A stretch of 64,000 nt of DNA from Amycolatopsis sp. WQ 127309 (lineage in GTDB: Bacteria; Actinomycetota; Actinomycetes; Mycobacteriales; Pseudonocardiaceae). Positions 6,330-13,845 of this stretch are shown here, piece after piece; the stretch's first letter is position 1; every line of letters starts with the position of its first letter. Position numbers and translations under genes: made by a program. The stretch spans positions 8,321,001 through 8,385,000 of the forward strand of contig NZ_CP095481.1 of NCBI RefSeq assembly GCF_023023025.1, written 5' to 3'. Under the pieces are notes generated by a model that worked only from the letters and a program-made list of their open reading frames with translations, was not told where the DNA came from and did not search any database.

Positions 6330-7472
6330 ATGCGAAGACGTGCTGTTGTGCTGCTCTGCGCCGTGCTGGCGTTGCTGGGTCTGGTCGCTGTGCCGGGTGA
6401 GGCGGTGGGGCCGCCGCCGAATTCGGAGCCCTACACGGCTCCGGTGGATCAGCCGTTGTCGCTCGACGAGTGTCATGTGGATACGCGGCACGGCTACTAC
6501 GTGAAGAACGCTTTCGGGGCGTGCTGGTTCACGGAGCTGAAGTTCGCGCACTACGCGTGCCCGGAGCCGGAGTGCGCGGTGGACGGGACGGCGTCGGCGT
6601 ACGTGTTCTCGACGTTGAACGTGCTGAAGGACTCGCGGCGGGTGGCGATGGCGCACCGGCTGGTGAACTGGCGGACGGACAACGTGGCGGACACGGCGCG
6701 GTTCGGGGTGTCGATCCTGTGCGGGCCGCCGACGGGTGATGCCGGTTTCTGTGACCGGTCGGTCGTGCCGGTGGTGAAGAGCATCGCGGAGTGGAAGGCG
6801 GCTCCCGACGTCACGGAGGTGTTCTCCCTGGACGGCGAGGACCCGCCGGCCACGGAGGCGTCGGCGGAGGTGGCCGCGGAGAAGCGGACGTCCTACACCG
6901 TGTCGTCGCGGCTGGTGGCGGAGACGGACGATCGGTTCACGCTGGCCGGGTCGTCGATGGGGACGGGTGTGCGGTGCGACGTGGCGCGGCAGTCGGATCC
7001 GGCGTACGTGCGGGGTGCGGACTGCGTGCTGCGGACGTGGTTCACGCCGATGTTCGACTTCTCGGCGGGTGAGCTGCCGATCGCGGAGACGGGGCGGTTC
7101 GTGCGGGACGTCGCGCCGGCCGGGCGGTACGCGGGTTATCCGGGGACGTCGGGTGGGTCGGCCGGGTTCACCGGGCCGCAGAACCGGTTGTTCTACGACG
7201 TCGCGACGCGGCAGGCGCACCGAGTGGCGGCGGAGGCGCGGTGTGCGAGTACGTGGGGGCCGTTCTGGAACCGGCACTCGGGTGGGCTGACCAACGTGTG
7301 CGGTGCGTATCCGGTCGACGAGAGCGTGCAGGGTGCTTCGGCGACGTCGTCGTTCACGGTGCGGCCGGTGCTGGACACCGACCACGCGGAGTTCCAGCGG
7401 CGGTTCACCCGGTTCCTGGCGGAGAACCACGTGCTGGACGGCGACGGGTACTACTTCTATCCCCTGCCGTGA
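6330..7472 (+). CDS. Secreted protein with NucA/NucB-like C-terminal domain
   Basis: A 380-residue exported protein. ATG 6330 follows GGGGAGGG at good spacing and gives a classical signal peptide (MRRRAVVLLCAVLALLGLV, cleavage near AVG). Residues about 30-230 are an uncharacterised region with several cysteines. Residues about 270-380 resemble the NucA/NucB deoxyribonuclease fold: a region ending C-G-A-Y-P-V-D-E-S where the family usually has C-D-E-Y-P-F-A-S-T, then RFLAENHVLDGDGYYF, close to the family's N-x-V-L-D-G-D-x-F ending. The nuclease resemblance is a motif-level reading; the catalytic segment is altered, so activity is uncertain. It is convergent with the rpf-like gene. Confidence 0.7.
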   Translation: MRRRAVVLLCAVLALLGLVAVPGEAVGPPPNSEPYTAPVDQPLSLDECHVDTRHGYYVKNAFGACWFTELKFAHYACPEPECAVDGTASAYVFSTLNVLKDSRRVAMAHRLVNWRTDNVADTARFGVSILCGPPTGDAGFCDRSVVPVVKSIAEWKAAPDVTEVFSLDGEDPPATEASAEVAAEKRTSYTVSSRLVAETDDRFTLAGSSMGTGVRCDVARQSDPAYVRGADCVLRTWFTPMFDFSAGELPIAETGRFVRDVAPAGRYAGYPGTSGGSAGFTGPQNRLFYDVATRQAHRVAAEARCASTWGPFWNRHSGGLTNVCGAYPVDESVQGASATSSFTVRPVLDTDHAEFQRRFTRFLAENHVLDGDGYYFYPLP

Positions 7473-7479
7473 CGCCTCG

Positions 7480-7508
7480 GCCGGGCCGGGGCTGCTCCCC
7501 GGCCCGGC
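7480..7508. terminator. Bidirectional terminator hairpin
   Basis: A perfect 12-bp stem, GCCGGGCCGGGG with its complement, around the loop CTGCT fills most of the 43-base gap between two convergent genes. No T-tract follows, as is usual in very GC-rich actinobacteria. Confidence 0.75.
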
Positions 7509-7515
7509 GCCGGCG

Positions 7516-8187
7516 TCAGCGGGGTGGTTTGCCGTTCCAGGCGGCGTCCCAGGTCTTGGGGCCGAGGAGACCGGAGTCCTTGATGCCGTTGGCGCGCTGG
7601 AGGGCGAGGACGGCTTCCTTGGTCTTCTCGAGGTAGCAGCCGGTGCCGGTGAAGCCGTAGCCGAAGGCGTTCATGCGGAGCTGGAACGTCTTGAGCGGGG
7701 CGGCGCAGTCGCCGTAGGCGTAGACGACGCCGGGCCAGGCGGGTTTGCCGCTCGGGGGTGGCGGGGTGGGTGCGGGGACCGGTCGGCTGCCGCCGATGTA
7801 GGCGGAGTCGGCGTAGCTGGGGACGCGCTTGCTGCGGGCGTCGCCGTCACCGGAGAGCTTGAGCATGCCGGCGCACTGCCAGGGCTGCCAGCCGCGCATC
7901 CGGTAGAGGTAGAGGGCGCGGTAGTCCTGTTCGTGGGCGGCGGCCTGGTCGGGGCGGCCGGCGCCGCCGACGCTGCGCCAGGTGGGGAGGTCGAACTGGT
8001 AGGCGCCGTAGTAGCCGTTGCCGGTGTTGGTGGCGTAGCGGCCGCTCGACTCGCACATGCGCAGCTTGGCCCAGGCGCTCGACGCGGGGTCCGCGGAGGC
8101 GATGGCGGGGACGGTCAGCTGCAGACCCAAAGCGGCGAAGGCGAGAAGCAGGATTCTCGCCACGGTGCGTCGGCGGTTGTGGATCAT
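7516..8187 (-). CDS. Resuscitation-promoting factor-like transglycosylase with peptidoglycan-binding domain
   Basis: A 223-residue secreted cell-wall enzyme. Residues 1-34 are a signal peptide (MIHNRRRTVARILLLAFAA, cleavage around ASA). The Rpf/transglycosylase-like domain spans about 36-110, with the catalytic Glu in CESSG, then NTGNGYYGAYQFDLPTW and the late QPWQCAGML pairing cysteine. A Pro-rich linker (about 135-150) leads to a peptidoglycan-binding domain (LQRANGIKDSGLLGPKTWDAAW). It should cleave peptidoglycan to allow growth or resuscitation. ATG 8187 is chosen because it starts the signal peptide and lies six bases after a -10 box, so the transcript is probably leaderless. Confidence 0.9.
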   Translation of the reverse strand: MIHNRRRTVARILLLAFAALGLQLTVPAIASADPASSAWAKLRMCESSGRYATNTGNGYYGAYQFDLPTWRSVGGAGRPDQAAAHEQDYRALYLYRMRGWQPWQCAGMLKLSGDGDARSKRVPSYADSAYIGGSRPVPAPTPPPPSGKPAWPGVVYAYGDCAAPLKTFQLRMNAFGYGFTGTGCYLEKTKEAVLALQRANGIKDSGLLGPKTWDAAWNGKPPR

Positions 8188-8193
8188 GCGAGC

Positions 8194-8222
8194 ACAGTAA
8201 GAGGGTGCCCCTTTGGCCACAA
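8194..8222 (-). promoter_or_regulatory. Promoter of the rpf-like gene, leaderless
   Basis: On the minus strand TTGTGG (8222-8217), 17 bases, then TACTGT (8199-8194) make a plausible sigma-70-type promoter. Only six bases separate the -10 from the ATG at 8187, so transcription would start at or next to the A of the start codon. Read by eye. Confidence 0.5.
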
Positions 8223-8432
8223 GAGACACACTGCTTACACGAGTCTCACACGAAACACCGTTCACCCCGCCGAGCGACACACCGTGACGCGTCGAATGTG
8301 ATTGCCACGGAAGTGGCGGATGAGCACGGTGCGACGAACCGGACACGGTTTCGGCGAACTTCGGGACCGGTGGCGGTACCGCCCAGTAGTCTCCGCGCTG
8401 ACCTGGACGATCTTGACCCTGAGGAGCCGTGG

Positions 8433-9833
8433 ATGACGCTGGCCGGAACGCGCTCGACCAAGCGCGAGCGCTGGGGCTGGTATTTCTACGACTGGGCGAA
8501 TTCGCCGTTCTATTCGTCGACGACGACGGTGTTCGGCGCGCTCTACATGAGCACGATCGCGGCCGAGGACGCGAAGTCGAACTTCACCCTTAACGGGGAC
8601 CACGCTTGTGTCGACGCGTCCGGCGCGTCGGACACGCTGCACAACTGCGACGTGAGTTTGTTCGGGCTGCACTTCCCGGCCGGCTCGACGTGGGGTTACC
8701 TGCTGTCGGTGGCGACCGTGGTGCAGGTGCTGGTGCTGCCGATCGCGGGCGCGGTGGCCGACCGCAGCCGCAACAAGCGGCGGATCCTGGGCGGGTTCGC
8801 GTTCCTGGGCGCGTCCGCGGCGGCGGCGATGTTCTTCATGGCCGGGTCGGACTGGCAGCTGGGCGCGGCGCTGTTCATCGTGGCGAACATCGGGTACGGC
8901 GGCTCGCTGGTCGTCTACTACTCGTTCCTGGTGGACATCGGCGGGCCGGACGAGCGGGACGACATCTCGGCGAAGGGGTGGGCGTTCGGGTACCTGGGCG
9001 GTGGCCTGGCGCTGGCGTTGCAGCTGGGGTTCTACCTCGGCCACGACGCCTTCGGGGTGTCCAAGGGCACCGCGGTGCAGATCTGCTTCCTGACCTCGGG
9101 GCTGTGGTGGGCGTTGTTCACCGTTCCCTCGGTGCGGGCGCTCCCCCGCGACCACACGCCGGTGGACGTGGCGCCGGGTACGTCGGTGCTGCGGGCGGGG
9201 TTCGGCGAGCTGCGGCGGACGATCGTCTCGGCGAAGGCGTTCCCGCTGACTCTGGCGTTCCTGGGCAGCTACCTGATCTTCACCGACGGCATCACCACGG
9301 TGGTGGCGGTCTCGGCGCAGTACGGCAAGGACGAGCTGCGGTTCGGCGACGAAGTGCTGATCATGACGATCCTGGTGATCCAGTTCGTGGCGTACCTGGG
9401 TGGCACGCTGCACGGGCTGGTGGCGCGGCGGTACGGGGCGAAGCGGACGATCCTGGGCAGCCTGGTGCTGTGGATCGTGGTGCTGGTCGGGGCGTACTTC
9501 ATCCAGCCGGGGAAGGTGGTGCAGTTCCTGGCGGTGGCGGTGGGGATCGGGCTGGTGCTGGGCGGGACGAACGCGCTGTCGCGGTCGCTGTTCAGCCAGA
9601 TGATCCCGCAGGGCAAGGACGCGCAGTACTACTCGCTCTACGTCGTGGGCGAGCGCGGGACGTCGTGGCTGGGGCCGCTGGTGTTCGCGGGGGTCGGGCA
9701 GGCGACGGGGTCGTTCCGGCTGGCGATCGTGGCGCTGGTGATCTTCTTCGTGGCCGGTCTGGTGCTGGTCGCGCTGGTCCCGGTGCGGCGCGCGATCGTG
9801 GCGGCGGGCAACCGTCCGCCCGAGGTGCTGTAG
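8433..9833 (+). CDS. MFS transporter, UMF1/Atg22 family
   Basis: A 466-residue integral membrane protein with about twelve hydrophobic helices. The opening WGWYFYDWANSPFYSSTTTVF is the family signature (DWANS) of Atg22/UMF1-type MFS carriers, and ADRSRNKRRI between helices 2 and 3 is the usual MFS loop. A second DWxxxR-like loop (ARRYGAKRTI) lies mid-protein. Substrate is unknown; fungal Atg22 effluxes amino acids from the vacuole, but bacterial members are uncharacterised. ATG 8433 is preceded by GAGGAG at six bases. A 12-base palindrome GGCGGTACCGCC at 8372-8383, just before a possible TAGTCT -10, may be its operator. Confidence 0.88.
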   Translation: MTLAGTRSTKRERWGWYFYDWANSPFYSSTTTVFGALYMSTIAAEDAKSNFTLNGDHACVDASGASDTLHNCDVSLFGLHFPAGSTWGYLLSVATVVQVLVLPIAGAVADRSRNKRRILGGFAFLGASAAAAMFFMAGSDWQLGAALFIVANIGYGGSLVVYYSFLVDIGGPDERDDISAKGWAFGYLGGGLALALQLGFYLGHDAFGVSKGTAVQICFLTSGLWWALFTVPSVRALPRDHTPVDVAPGTSVLRAGFGELRRTIVSAKAFPLTLAFLGSYLIFTDGITTVVAVSAQYGKDELRFGDEVLIMTILVIQFVAYLGGTLHGLVARRYGAKRTILGSLVLWIVVLVGAYFIQPGKVVQFLAVAVGIGLVLGGTNALSRSLFSQMIPQGKDAQYYSLYVVGERGTSWLGPLVFAGVGQATGSFRLAIVALVIFFVAGLVLVALVPVRRAIVAAGNRPPEVL

Positions 9834-9854
9834 TCCCCGATAGGGTCGGCTGTC

Positions 9855-10619
9855 GTGACCTCGCTGAACGACCGGGCCTCCGGCCCCGATCCCACGGACG
9901 CGCTGTCGTCGGTTCCCGCGGCCGGTTCGCGCCGCGGGACGCCGCCGGTGGGCCGGCTGAAGTTCTGTTACGGGCCGATGGACTGCGGGAAGTCGACGCT
10001 GGCGCTGCAGATCGACCACAACCACGCGCGCCAGGGCAGACGGGGGCTGGTGCTGGTGCGCCACGACCGCTCGGGTGCGCCGCAGATCTCCAGCCGGATC
10101 GGGCTGAGCCGGCAGGCGGTGGAGGTCGGTGAGGACACCGACGTGCGTGACCTGGTGCGGCAGGAGTGGGCGCGCGGGCAGCACGTGGACTACGTGGTGG
10201 TGGACGAGGCGCAGTTCCTCTCCCCCGGGCAGGTCGACCAGCTGGCCGAGCTGGCCGACGAGGTCCAGATCGACGTCTACTGCTTCGGGATCGCGACGGA
10301 TTTCCGGAGCAAGCTGTTCCCGGGAGCCGCACGTCTGTTCGAACTGGCGGACGAGCTGCAGCCGGTCCAGGTGGAGGTTCTGTGCTGGTGCGGGCTGACC
10401 GGGCGGTTCAACGCGCGGGTGCTCGACGGCGAGGTTGTGCGCGAAGGCGATACGGTGGTCGTGGCAGATACCGAACAATCCGTAGTTGAAACTTCAGCTT
10501 CAGCACGATTTGAGGCCGAAACGGCTACTTTGCGTTATCAGGTATTGTGTCGTCGCCACTTTCGGGCGGGTGACCTGGGGCCCGTTACCGCTCATCACGG
10601 TCAGTTACGGTTGACCTGA
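9855..10619 (+). CDS. tdk: Thymidine kinase
   Basis: A 254-residue type II thymidine kinase that phosphorylates deoxythymidine with ATP in the salvage pathway. The P-loop is GPMDCGKST (residues 40-48), the Walker B/substrate segment VVVDEAQFL is near 117-125, and two cysteine pairs (CWCG and C-R-R-H) fit the zinc lasso, the last one partly degenerate. The first 34 residues are an extension absent from most homologues, so a GTG at 9949 could be the true start instead of GTG 9855. The last 180 bases are clearly lower in GC than the rest and contain a TTA leucine codon at 10605-10607, which is rare in actinomycetes. Confidence 0.88.
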   Translation: MTSLNDRASGPDPTDALSSVPAAGSRRGTPPVGRLKFCYGPMDCGKSTLALQIDHNHARQGRRGLVLVRHDRSGAPQISSRIGLSRQAVEVGEDTDVRDLVRQEWARGQHVDYVVVDEAQFLSPGQVDQLAELADEVQIDVYCFGIATDFRSKLFPGAARLFELADELQPVQVEVLCWCGLTGRFNARVLDGEVVREGDTVVVADTEQSVVETSASARFEAETATLRYQVLCRRHFRAGDLGPVTAHHGQLRLT

Positions 10620-10763
10620 GAGATGCCCGAGTAGCCCATCCGGGGGATATCAGCACTAAGAAGGCCGTATTGACGTCACGCCGGAGCGCGAAATGCCTCC
10701 TACTAGTGGAAGCTGATCCCGGCGGGTGACGCAGCTCATCGTGAGCAACGACATGGTGAACCG

Positions 10764-10789
10764 GGAATCCCCGGAGACCCTGAGTCGTT
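10764..10789 (+). promoter_or_regulatory. SigR-type (oxidative stress ECF sigma) promoter of rbpA
   Basis: GGAAT (10764-10768), 18 bases, then GTT (10787-10789) is exactly the consensus for SigR/SigH-type ECF sigma factors. rbpA is a known SigR regulon member in Streptomyces, so gene and promoter support each other. The leader to the ATG at 10845 would be about 50 bases. Confidence 0.8.
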
Positions 10790-10844
10790 GCATAGGGTGA
10801 GCACCACCCTGGCTCCACCCCGGAGCTGACTGAAAGGACCCATC

Positions 10845-11192
10845 ATGGCCGACCGTGTTCTTCGTGGAAGCCGGCTGGGAGCGGTCAGCTACGAGACCGA
10901 CCGCAACCACGACCTCGCCCCGCGACGCACCGTGCGCTACGCCTGCCCCAAGAACCACGAGTTCGAGGTGCCGTTCTCCGACGACGCCGAGATCCCGACG
11001 GTGTGGGAATGCCGGCTGCACGGCAGCGAGTCCGAGATCGTCGATGGCGGGCAGCCCGAGCAGAAGAAGGTCAAGCCGCCGCGGACCCACTGGGACATGC
11101 TGCTTGAGCGGCGCACCATCCCCGAGCTCGAGGACCTGCTGAACGAACGTCTCGCCGAGCTGAAGGGCCGCCGGACCTCCCGGTCCGCGTGA
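10845..11192 (+). CDS. rbpA: RNA polymerase-binding protein RbpA
   Basis: A 115-residue actinobacteria-specific protein that binds RNA polymerase and the principal sigma factor, stabilises the open complex and alters rifampicin response. Visible landmarks are the N-terminal MADRVLRGSRLGAVSYETDR, the core zinc-ribbon-like part with C-P-K-N-H-E-F and W-E-C-R-L-H-G, the basic linker QKKVKPPRTHWDML, and the sigma-interaction helix RTIPELEDLLNERLAELKGRR. Length and order are those of the family. AAAGGA precedes ATG 10845 at normal spacing. A SigR promoter lies upstream and a strong hairpin terminator follows at 11234. Confidence 0.95.
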   Translation: MADRVLRGSRLGAVSYETDRNHDLAPRRTVRYACPKNHEFEVPFSDDAEIPTVWECRLHGSESEIVDGGQPEQKKVKPPRTHWDMLLERRTIPELEDLLNERLAELKGRRTSRSA

Positions 11193-11233
11193 CCTCTTCG
11201 GGACTCGGCTCGTAGCCTGCTCCCACCACAACG

Positions 11234-11270
11234 GAAAGGCCCCCGCGACCTCCCCCCGCGGGGGCCTTTC
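11234..11270 (+). terminator. Rho-independent terminator after rbpA
   Basis: GAAAGGCCCCCGCG and its exact complement form a 14-bp stem around a 9-base loop, 42 bases after the rbpA stop. The stem ends in CCTTTC rather than a long T-run. Confidence 0.85.
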
Positions 11271-11305
11271 GCATGCCTGCACACCGGCTGGCGGGGCCCT
11301 TCGGT

Positions 11306-11362
11306 CGGTCGTGAGGGGCACCCTCAGGGCTTGTACATCCCTGAAGGTGCCCCTCACGACCG
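11306..11362. repeat. Intergenic hairpin repeat, copy 1 (GTGAGGGGCACC family)
   Basis: Arms 11306-11329 and 11339-11362 match over 24 positions with one mismatch; the left arm begins CGGTCGTGAGGGGCACC and the loop is nine bases (CTTGTACAT). The same arm sequence returns at 11548-11595 and, shortened, at 11441-11461. Such repeats look like those I associate with Amycolatopsis intergenic regions. Confidence 0.8.
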
Positions 11363-11557
11363 CTCCGCCGGTGACGCTCCGGCCGCACGTGAGCCCGGCC
11401 GCGTGCGCGCCGCCGGGCCGGCCGGGCAGCTCGCCCAGTGTCGTGAGGGTGCCCCTCACGACGGCTCCGCTGGCGACGCCCCGGCCGCACGTGAACCCGC
11501 GACCGGGGCGTGCGCGCCGCCGGGCGGCCTGGCAGCTCGCCCGATGTCGTGAGGGGC
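11351..11557. repeat. Imperfect tandem duplication of about 102-106 bp
   Basis: The segment starting CCCTCACGACCGCTCCGCC at 11351 recurs from 11453 as CCCTCACGACGGCTCCGCT with scattered substitutions and a small insertion. Both copies run through the common blocks GGCCGCACGTGA, GTGCGCGCCGCCGGG and GGCAGCTCGCCC and end at the next GTCGTGAGGG arm. Unit borders coincide with hairpin arms, and the short hairpin 11441-11461 (TCGTGAGGG-TGC-CCCTCACGA) sits at the junction. There is no gene in 11193-11590. Confidence 0.75.
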
Positions 11558-11595
11558 ACCTTCAGGGCTTATAAGTCCCTGGGGTGCCCCTCACG
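11548..11595 (-). terminator. Hairpin repeat copy 3, overlapping the NUDIX gene stop
   Basis: Left arm CGTGAGGGGCACCTTCAGGG (11548-11567) pairs with 11577-11595 with a one-base bulge and one mismatch. The stop codon of the NUDIX gene (11593-11591) is inside the stem, so the element probably ends that transcript. Confidence 0.65.
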
Positions 11596-12265
11596 GCTGG
11601 TGGCTGAACGGGCCTTCCAGGGCCGCCCACTGCAGGAGCATGATCGTCTTGGCGTCGGCGATCTCCCCGGTGCCCACCATGGCCAGGGCCTCCTTGAACG
11701 GCAGCGCGACCACCTCGATGTCCTCCCCCTCCTCCGCGAGCCCGCCGCCGGCGCCGCGCTCGGCCGGGCGGTACGGCGCCGCGTAGCAGTGCAGCCGCTC
11801 GGTGACCGAGCCCGGGCTCGTGTAGACGTCGAACACGTGCTCCAGCTCACCGATGCGGACGCCGGTCTCCTCCTGCGCCTCGCGGCGGATGGCCGTCTCG
11901 GGGTCCTGGTCGTCCAGGAGCCCGGCTGCGGCCTCCAGCAGCATCCCGTCGGGGTGGCCGTTGACGTAGACCGGGTAGCGGAACTGCCGGGTCAGCAGCA
12001 CCGTGGCGCCCTCGAGGTCGTAGAGCAGCACGGTGGCGCCGTTGCCGCGGTCGTAGGTCTCGCGCTGCTCGGTCGTCCGGTGCCCGTCGCCGTGGTCGTA
12101 GTCGAACGTCGTGCGGCGCAGCACGTGCCAGCCGGCCGCGAGCAGTTCGACGTCGGTGACGCGCACCCGCGGGTTCCGGTCCAGGTCGCGGCCCGCCCGG
12201 TCGAGGCCGGTGCGGCCGCGGTGGTCGGGGACGTCGAGGCCGGGCACGCTTGTCGTAGTGGTCAT
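11591..12265 (-). CDS. NUDIX hydrolase, nucleoside-diphosphate-sugar pyrophosphatase-like
   Basis: A 224-residue NUDIX protein. The Nudix box is recognisable in GLLDDQDPETAIRREAQEE, with REAQEETG carrying the metal-binding glutamates; the usual Glu after the first seven positions is Asp, as in some GDP-mannose pyrophosphatases (NudK group). The preceding VLLTRQFRYPVYVNGHPDGMLLEAAAG and the following FDVYTSPGSVTERLHCY also fit the NudK/ADP-ribose pyrophosphatase group. It should hydrolyse an NDP-sugar to NMP and sugar-1-phosphate; the exact substrate is not readable. ATG 12265 starts MTTTTSVPG. It is divergent from the DeoR-type regulator with a 48-base gap. Confidence 0.85.
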   Translation of the reverse strand: MTTTTSVPGLDVPDHRGRTGLDRAGRDLDRNPRVRVTDVELLAAGWHVLRRTTFDYDHGDGHRTTEQRETYDRGNGATVLLYDLEGATVLLTRQFRYPVYVNGHPDGMLLEAAAGLLDDQDPETAIRREAQEETGVRIGELEHVFDVYTSPGSVTERLHCYAAPYRPAERGAGGGLAEEGEDIEVVALPFKEALAMVGTGEIADAKTIMLLQWAALEGPFSHQP

Positions 12266-12279
12266 GCCGCGACCATAAT
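12250..12279 (+). promoter_or_regulatory. Putative promoter of the DeoR-type regulator gene
   Basis: TTGTCG (12250-12255), 18 bases, then CATAAT (12274-12279) gives a plausible sigma-70-type promoter with a leader of about 28 bases and an AGGAGG ribosome binding site at 12301-12306. The -35 lies in the 5' end of the divergent NUDIX gene. Confidence 0.4.
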
Positions 12280-12313
12280 GTGCACGACTCGGAACGAACA
12301 AGGAGGATCGTGC

Positions 12314-13075
12314 ATGTTGGTTGGGGAACGCCGCGAGCTGCTGCTGGGCCGGCTGGCCGCCGAGGGCAAGGTGCTGGCCAAGGACGTCGCGGCCGAGCTC
12401 GGCGTCTCGGAGGACAGCATCCGCCGCGACCTGCGGGACCTCGCCGCGGCCGGGCTCTGCCAGCGCGTCTACGGCGGGGCGCTGCCCGTCTCCCCCGCCG
12501 TCGCCGACTACGCGAGCCGGACGTCGATCGCCGTCGCGGGCAAGGACCGGGTGGCCGCCCTCGCCGCCGGCCTGGTCCGGCCGGGGGCGACGGTCATCCT
12601 CGACGGCGGGACCACGTCCCTGGCCGTCACGAAGGCGCTGCCCCGTGACCTGGCGGCGACGGTCGTGACGCACAGCCCGACCGTCGCCGCCGCGTTGCTG
12701 GACCACGAGGGCATCGAGGTGTTCCTGCTGGGCGGGCGCCTGTTCCGGCACTCCGCGGTCACCTGTGGCGCCGCCGCGGCCGAGGCCGCCCAGGCGATCA
12801 GCGCCGACGTCTTCCTGCTCGGTGTCACCGGCGTCCACCCCGAGGCCGGGCTGACCACCGGCGACGCCGAGGAAGCCGCGATGAAGCGGACGCTGGCCCG
12901 GCGCGCGGCCGACACGTACGTGCTGGCGAGCGCCGAGAAGCTCGGTGCGGCGTCGCGGTGCGCGGTCTTGCCCTTCGCCGACGTCGCCGGAATCATCACC
13001 GACGCCGACGAGACCGACCCGAACGTGCGGAAACTTGCAGAACTCGGCGTCGAGCTGCGGCTCGCCGGCCACTGA
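12314..13075 (+). CDS. DeoR/GlpR family transcriptional regulator
   Basis: A 253-residue repressor of the DeoR type. The N-terminal winged helix-turn-helix (residues 5-58) has LAKDVAAELGVSEDSIRRDLRDL followed by the family's GLCQRVYGGAL wing. The C-terminal DeoR sensor domain (about 75-235) contains ILDGGTTSLAVTKAL, a sugar-phosphate isomerase-like ligand loop, and EVFLLGGRL. Such proteins respond to phosphorylated sugars. Start ATG 12314 follows AGGAGG at seven bases. The methyltransferase gene begins 11 bases after its stop, so the two are probably co-transcribed, although no sugar gene is adjacent. Confidence 0.9.
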   Translation: MLVGERRELLLGRLAAEGKVLAKDVAAELGVSEDSIRRDLRDLAAAGLCQRVYGGALPVSPAVADYASRTSIAVAGKDRVAALAAGLVRPGATVILDGGTTSLAVTKALPRDLAATVVTHSPTVAAALLDHEGIEVFLLGGRLFRHSAVTCGAAAAEAAQAISADVFLLGVTGVHPEAGLTTGDAEEAAMKRTLARRAADTYVLASAEKLGAASRCAVLPFADVAGIITDADETDPNVRKLAELGVELRLAGH

Positions 13076-13086
13076 GGGGGAACCAC

Positions 13087-13845
13087 ATGACCGAGCACCG
13101 GGTGAAGTTCGCGGCGTTGTTCGACGCCGAGGTCCGGCCGCACAACGAGCGCTTCCGGGCCGCGGCGGCCGTCACCCGCGGCGAGGACGTCCTGGACGTC
13201 GGCTGCGGCACCGGCGAGTCGACGCGGGAGGCCGCGCGGGCGTCGGCGACCGGGACTGTCCTCGGCATCGACGTCTCCGAGGCGGCGATCGCGACGGCCT
13301 CAGAACGCGGAGAAGCCACGTTCGCGGTCGCCGACGCGCAAACGCACCCGTTCCCGGCCGCGCGGTTCGACGTCGCGCTCAGCCGGTTCGGCTCGATGTT
13401 CTTCCCCGACCCGCCCGCGGCCTTCGCGAACATCGCCCGCGCCCTGCGGCCCGGCGGGCGTGTGGTGCTGCTCGTCTGGCAGGAGCGCGACCGCAACGAG
13501 TGGTACTCCGTGCTCCACGACGCCCTGGCGCCCGGCACGACAGCGCCACCCGCCGGCGCGCACTTCTCTCTCGGCAACCCGGAACGCACGCGGGCGATGC
13601 TCGAAGGCGCGGGCTTCACCGGCGTCGAGTTCACCGAAGTGCGCGAACCCGTCTGTTACGGGCCCGACACCGCGACGGCGGTCGAGTTCACCCTCGGCCT
13701 CAAGGACGCGAAGGAACTGCTCGCCGGGCAGGACGAAGACGCCGCTGTGGATCGGCTGCGCACGGCGTTCACCGCGCGTGAGACCCCCGACGGCGTCTTC
13801 CTCGGCTCCAAGGCCTGGATCGTGACGGCGCTCAGCCGCGCTTGA
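13087..13845 (+). CDS. Class I SAM-dependent methyltransferase
   Basis: A 252-residue methyltransferase with SAM motif [11 protein letters not shown] (about residues 36-45), the acidic loop GIDVSEAAI, motif [15 protein letters not shown] and post-motif [13 protein letters not shown]. The fold is the Methyltransf_11/25 type; comparable proteins are often annotated as UbiE-like, but the substrate cannot be read. GGGGGA precedes ATG 13087. It probably forms an operon with the upstream DeoR-type gene, and its 3' end overlaps the convergent polyprenol-phosphate mannosyltransferase gene by 14 bases. Confidence 0.88.
   Translation: MTEHRVKFAALFDAEVRPHNERFRAAAAVTRGEDVLDVGCGTGESTREAARASATGTVLGIDVSEAAIATASERGEATFAVADAQTHPFPAARFDVALSRFGSMFFPDPPAAFANIARALRPGGRVVLLVWQERDRNEWYSVLHDALAPGTTAPPAGAHFSLGNPERTRAMLEGAGFTGVEFTEVREPVCYGPDTATAVEFTLGLKDAKELLAGQDEDAAVDRLRTAFTARETPDGVFLGSKAWIVTALSRA

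Noticed and set aside
8188..8432. A ydaO-type c-di-AMP riboswitch upstream of the rpf-like gene
   Set aside because: Such leaders are known before actinobacterial rpf genes, but I could not fold the conserved motifs here, and a promoter lies directly at the start codon.
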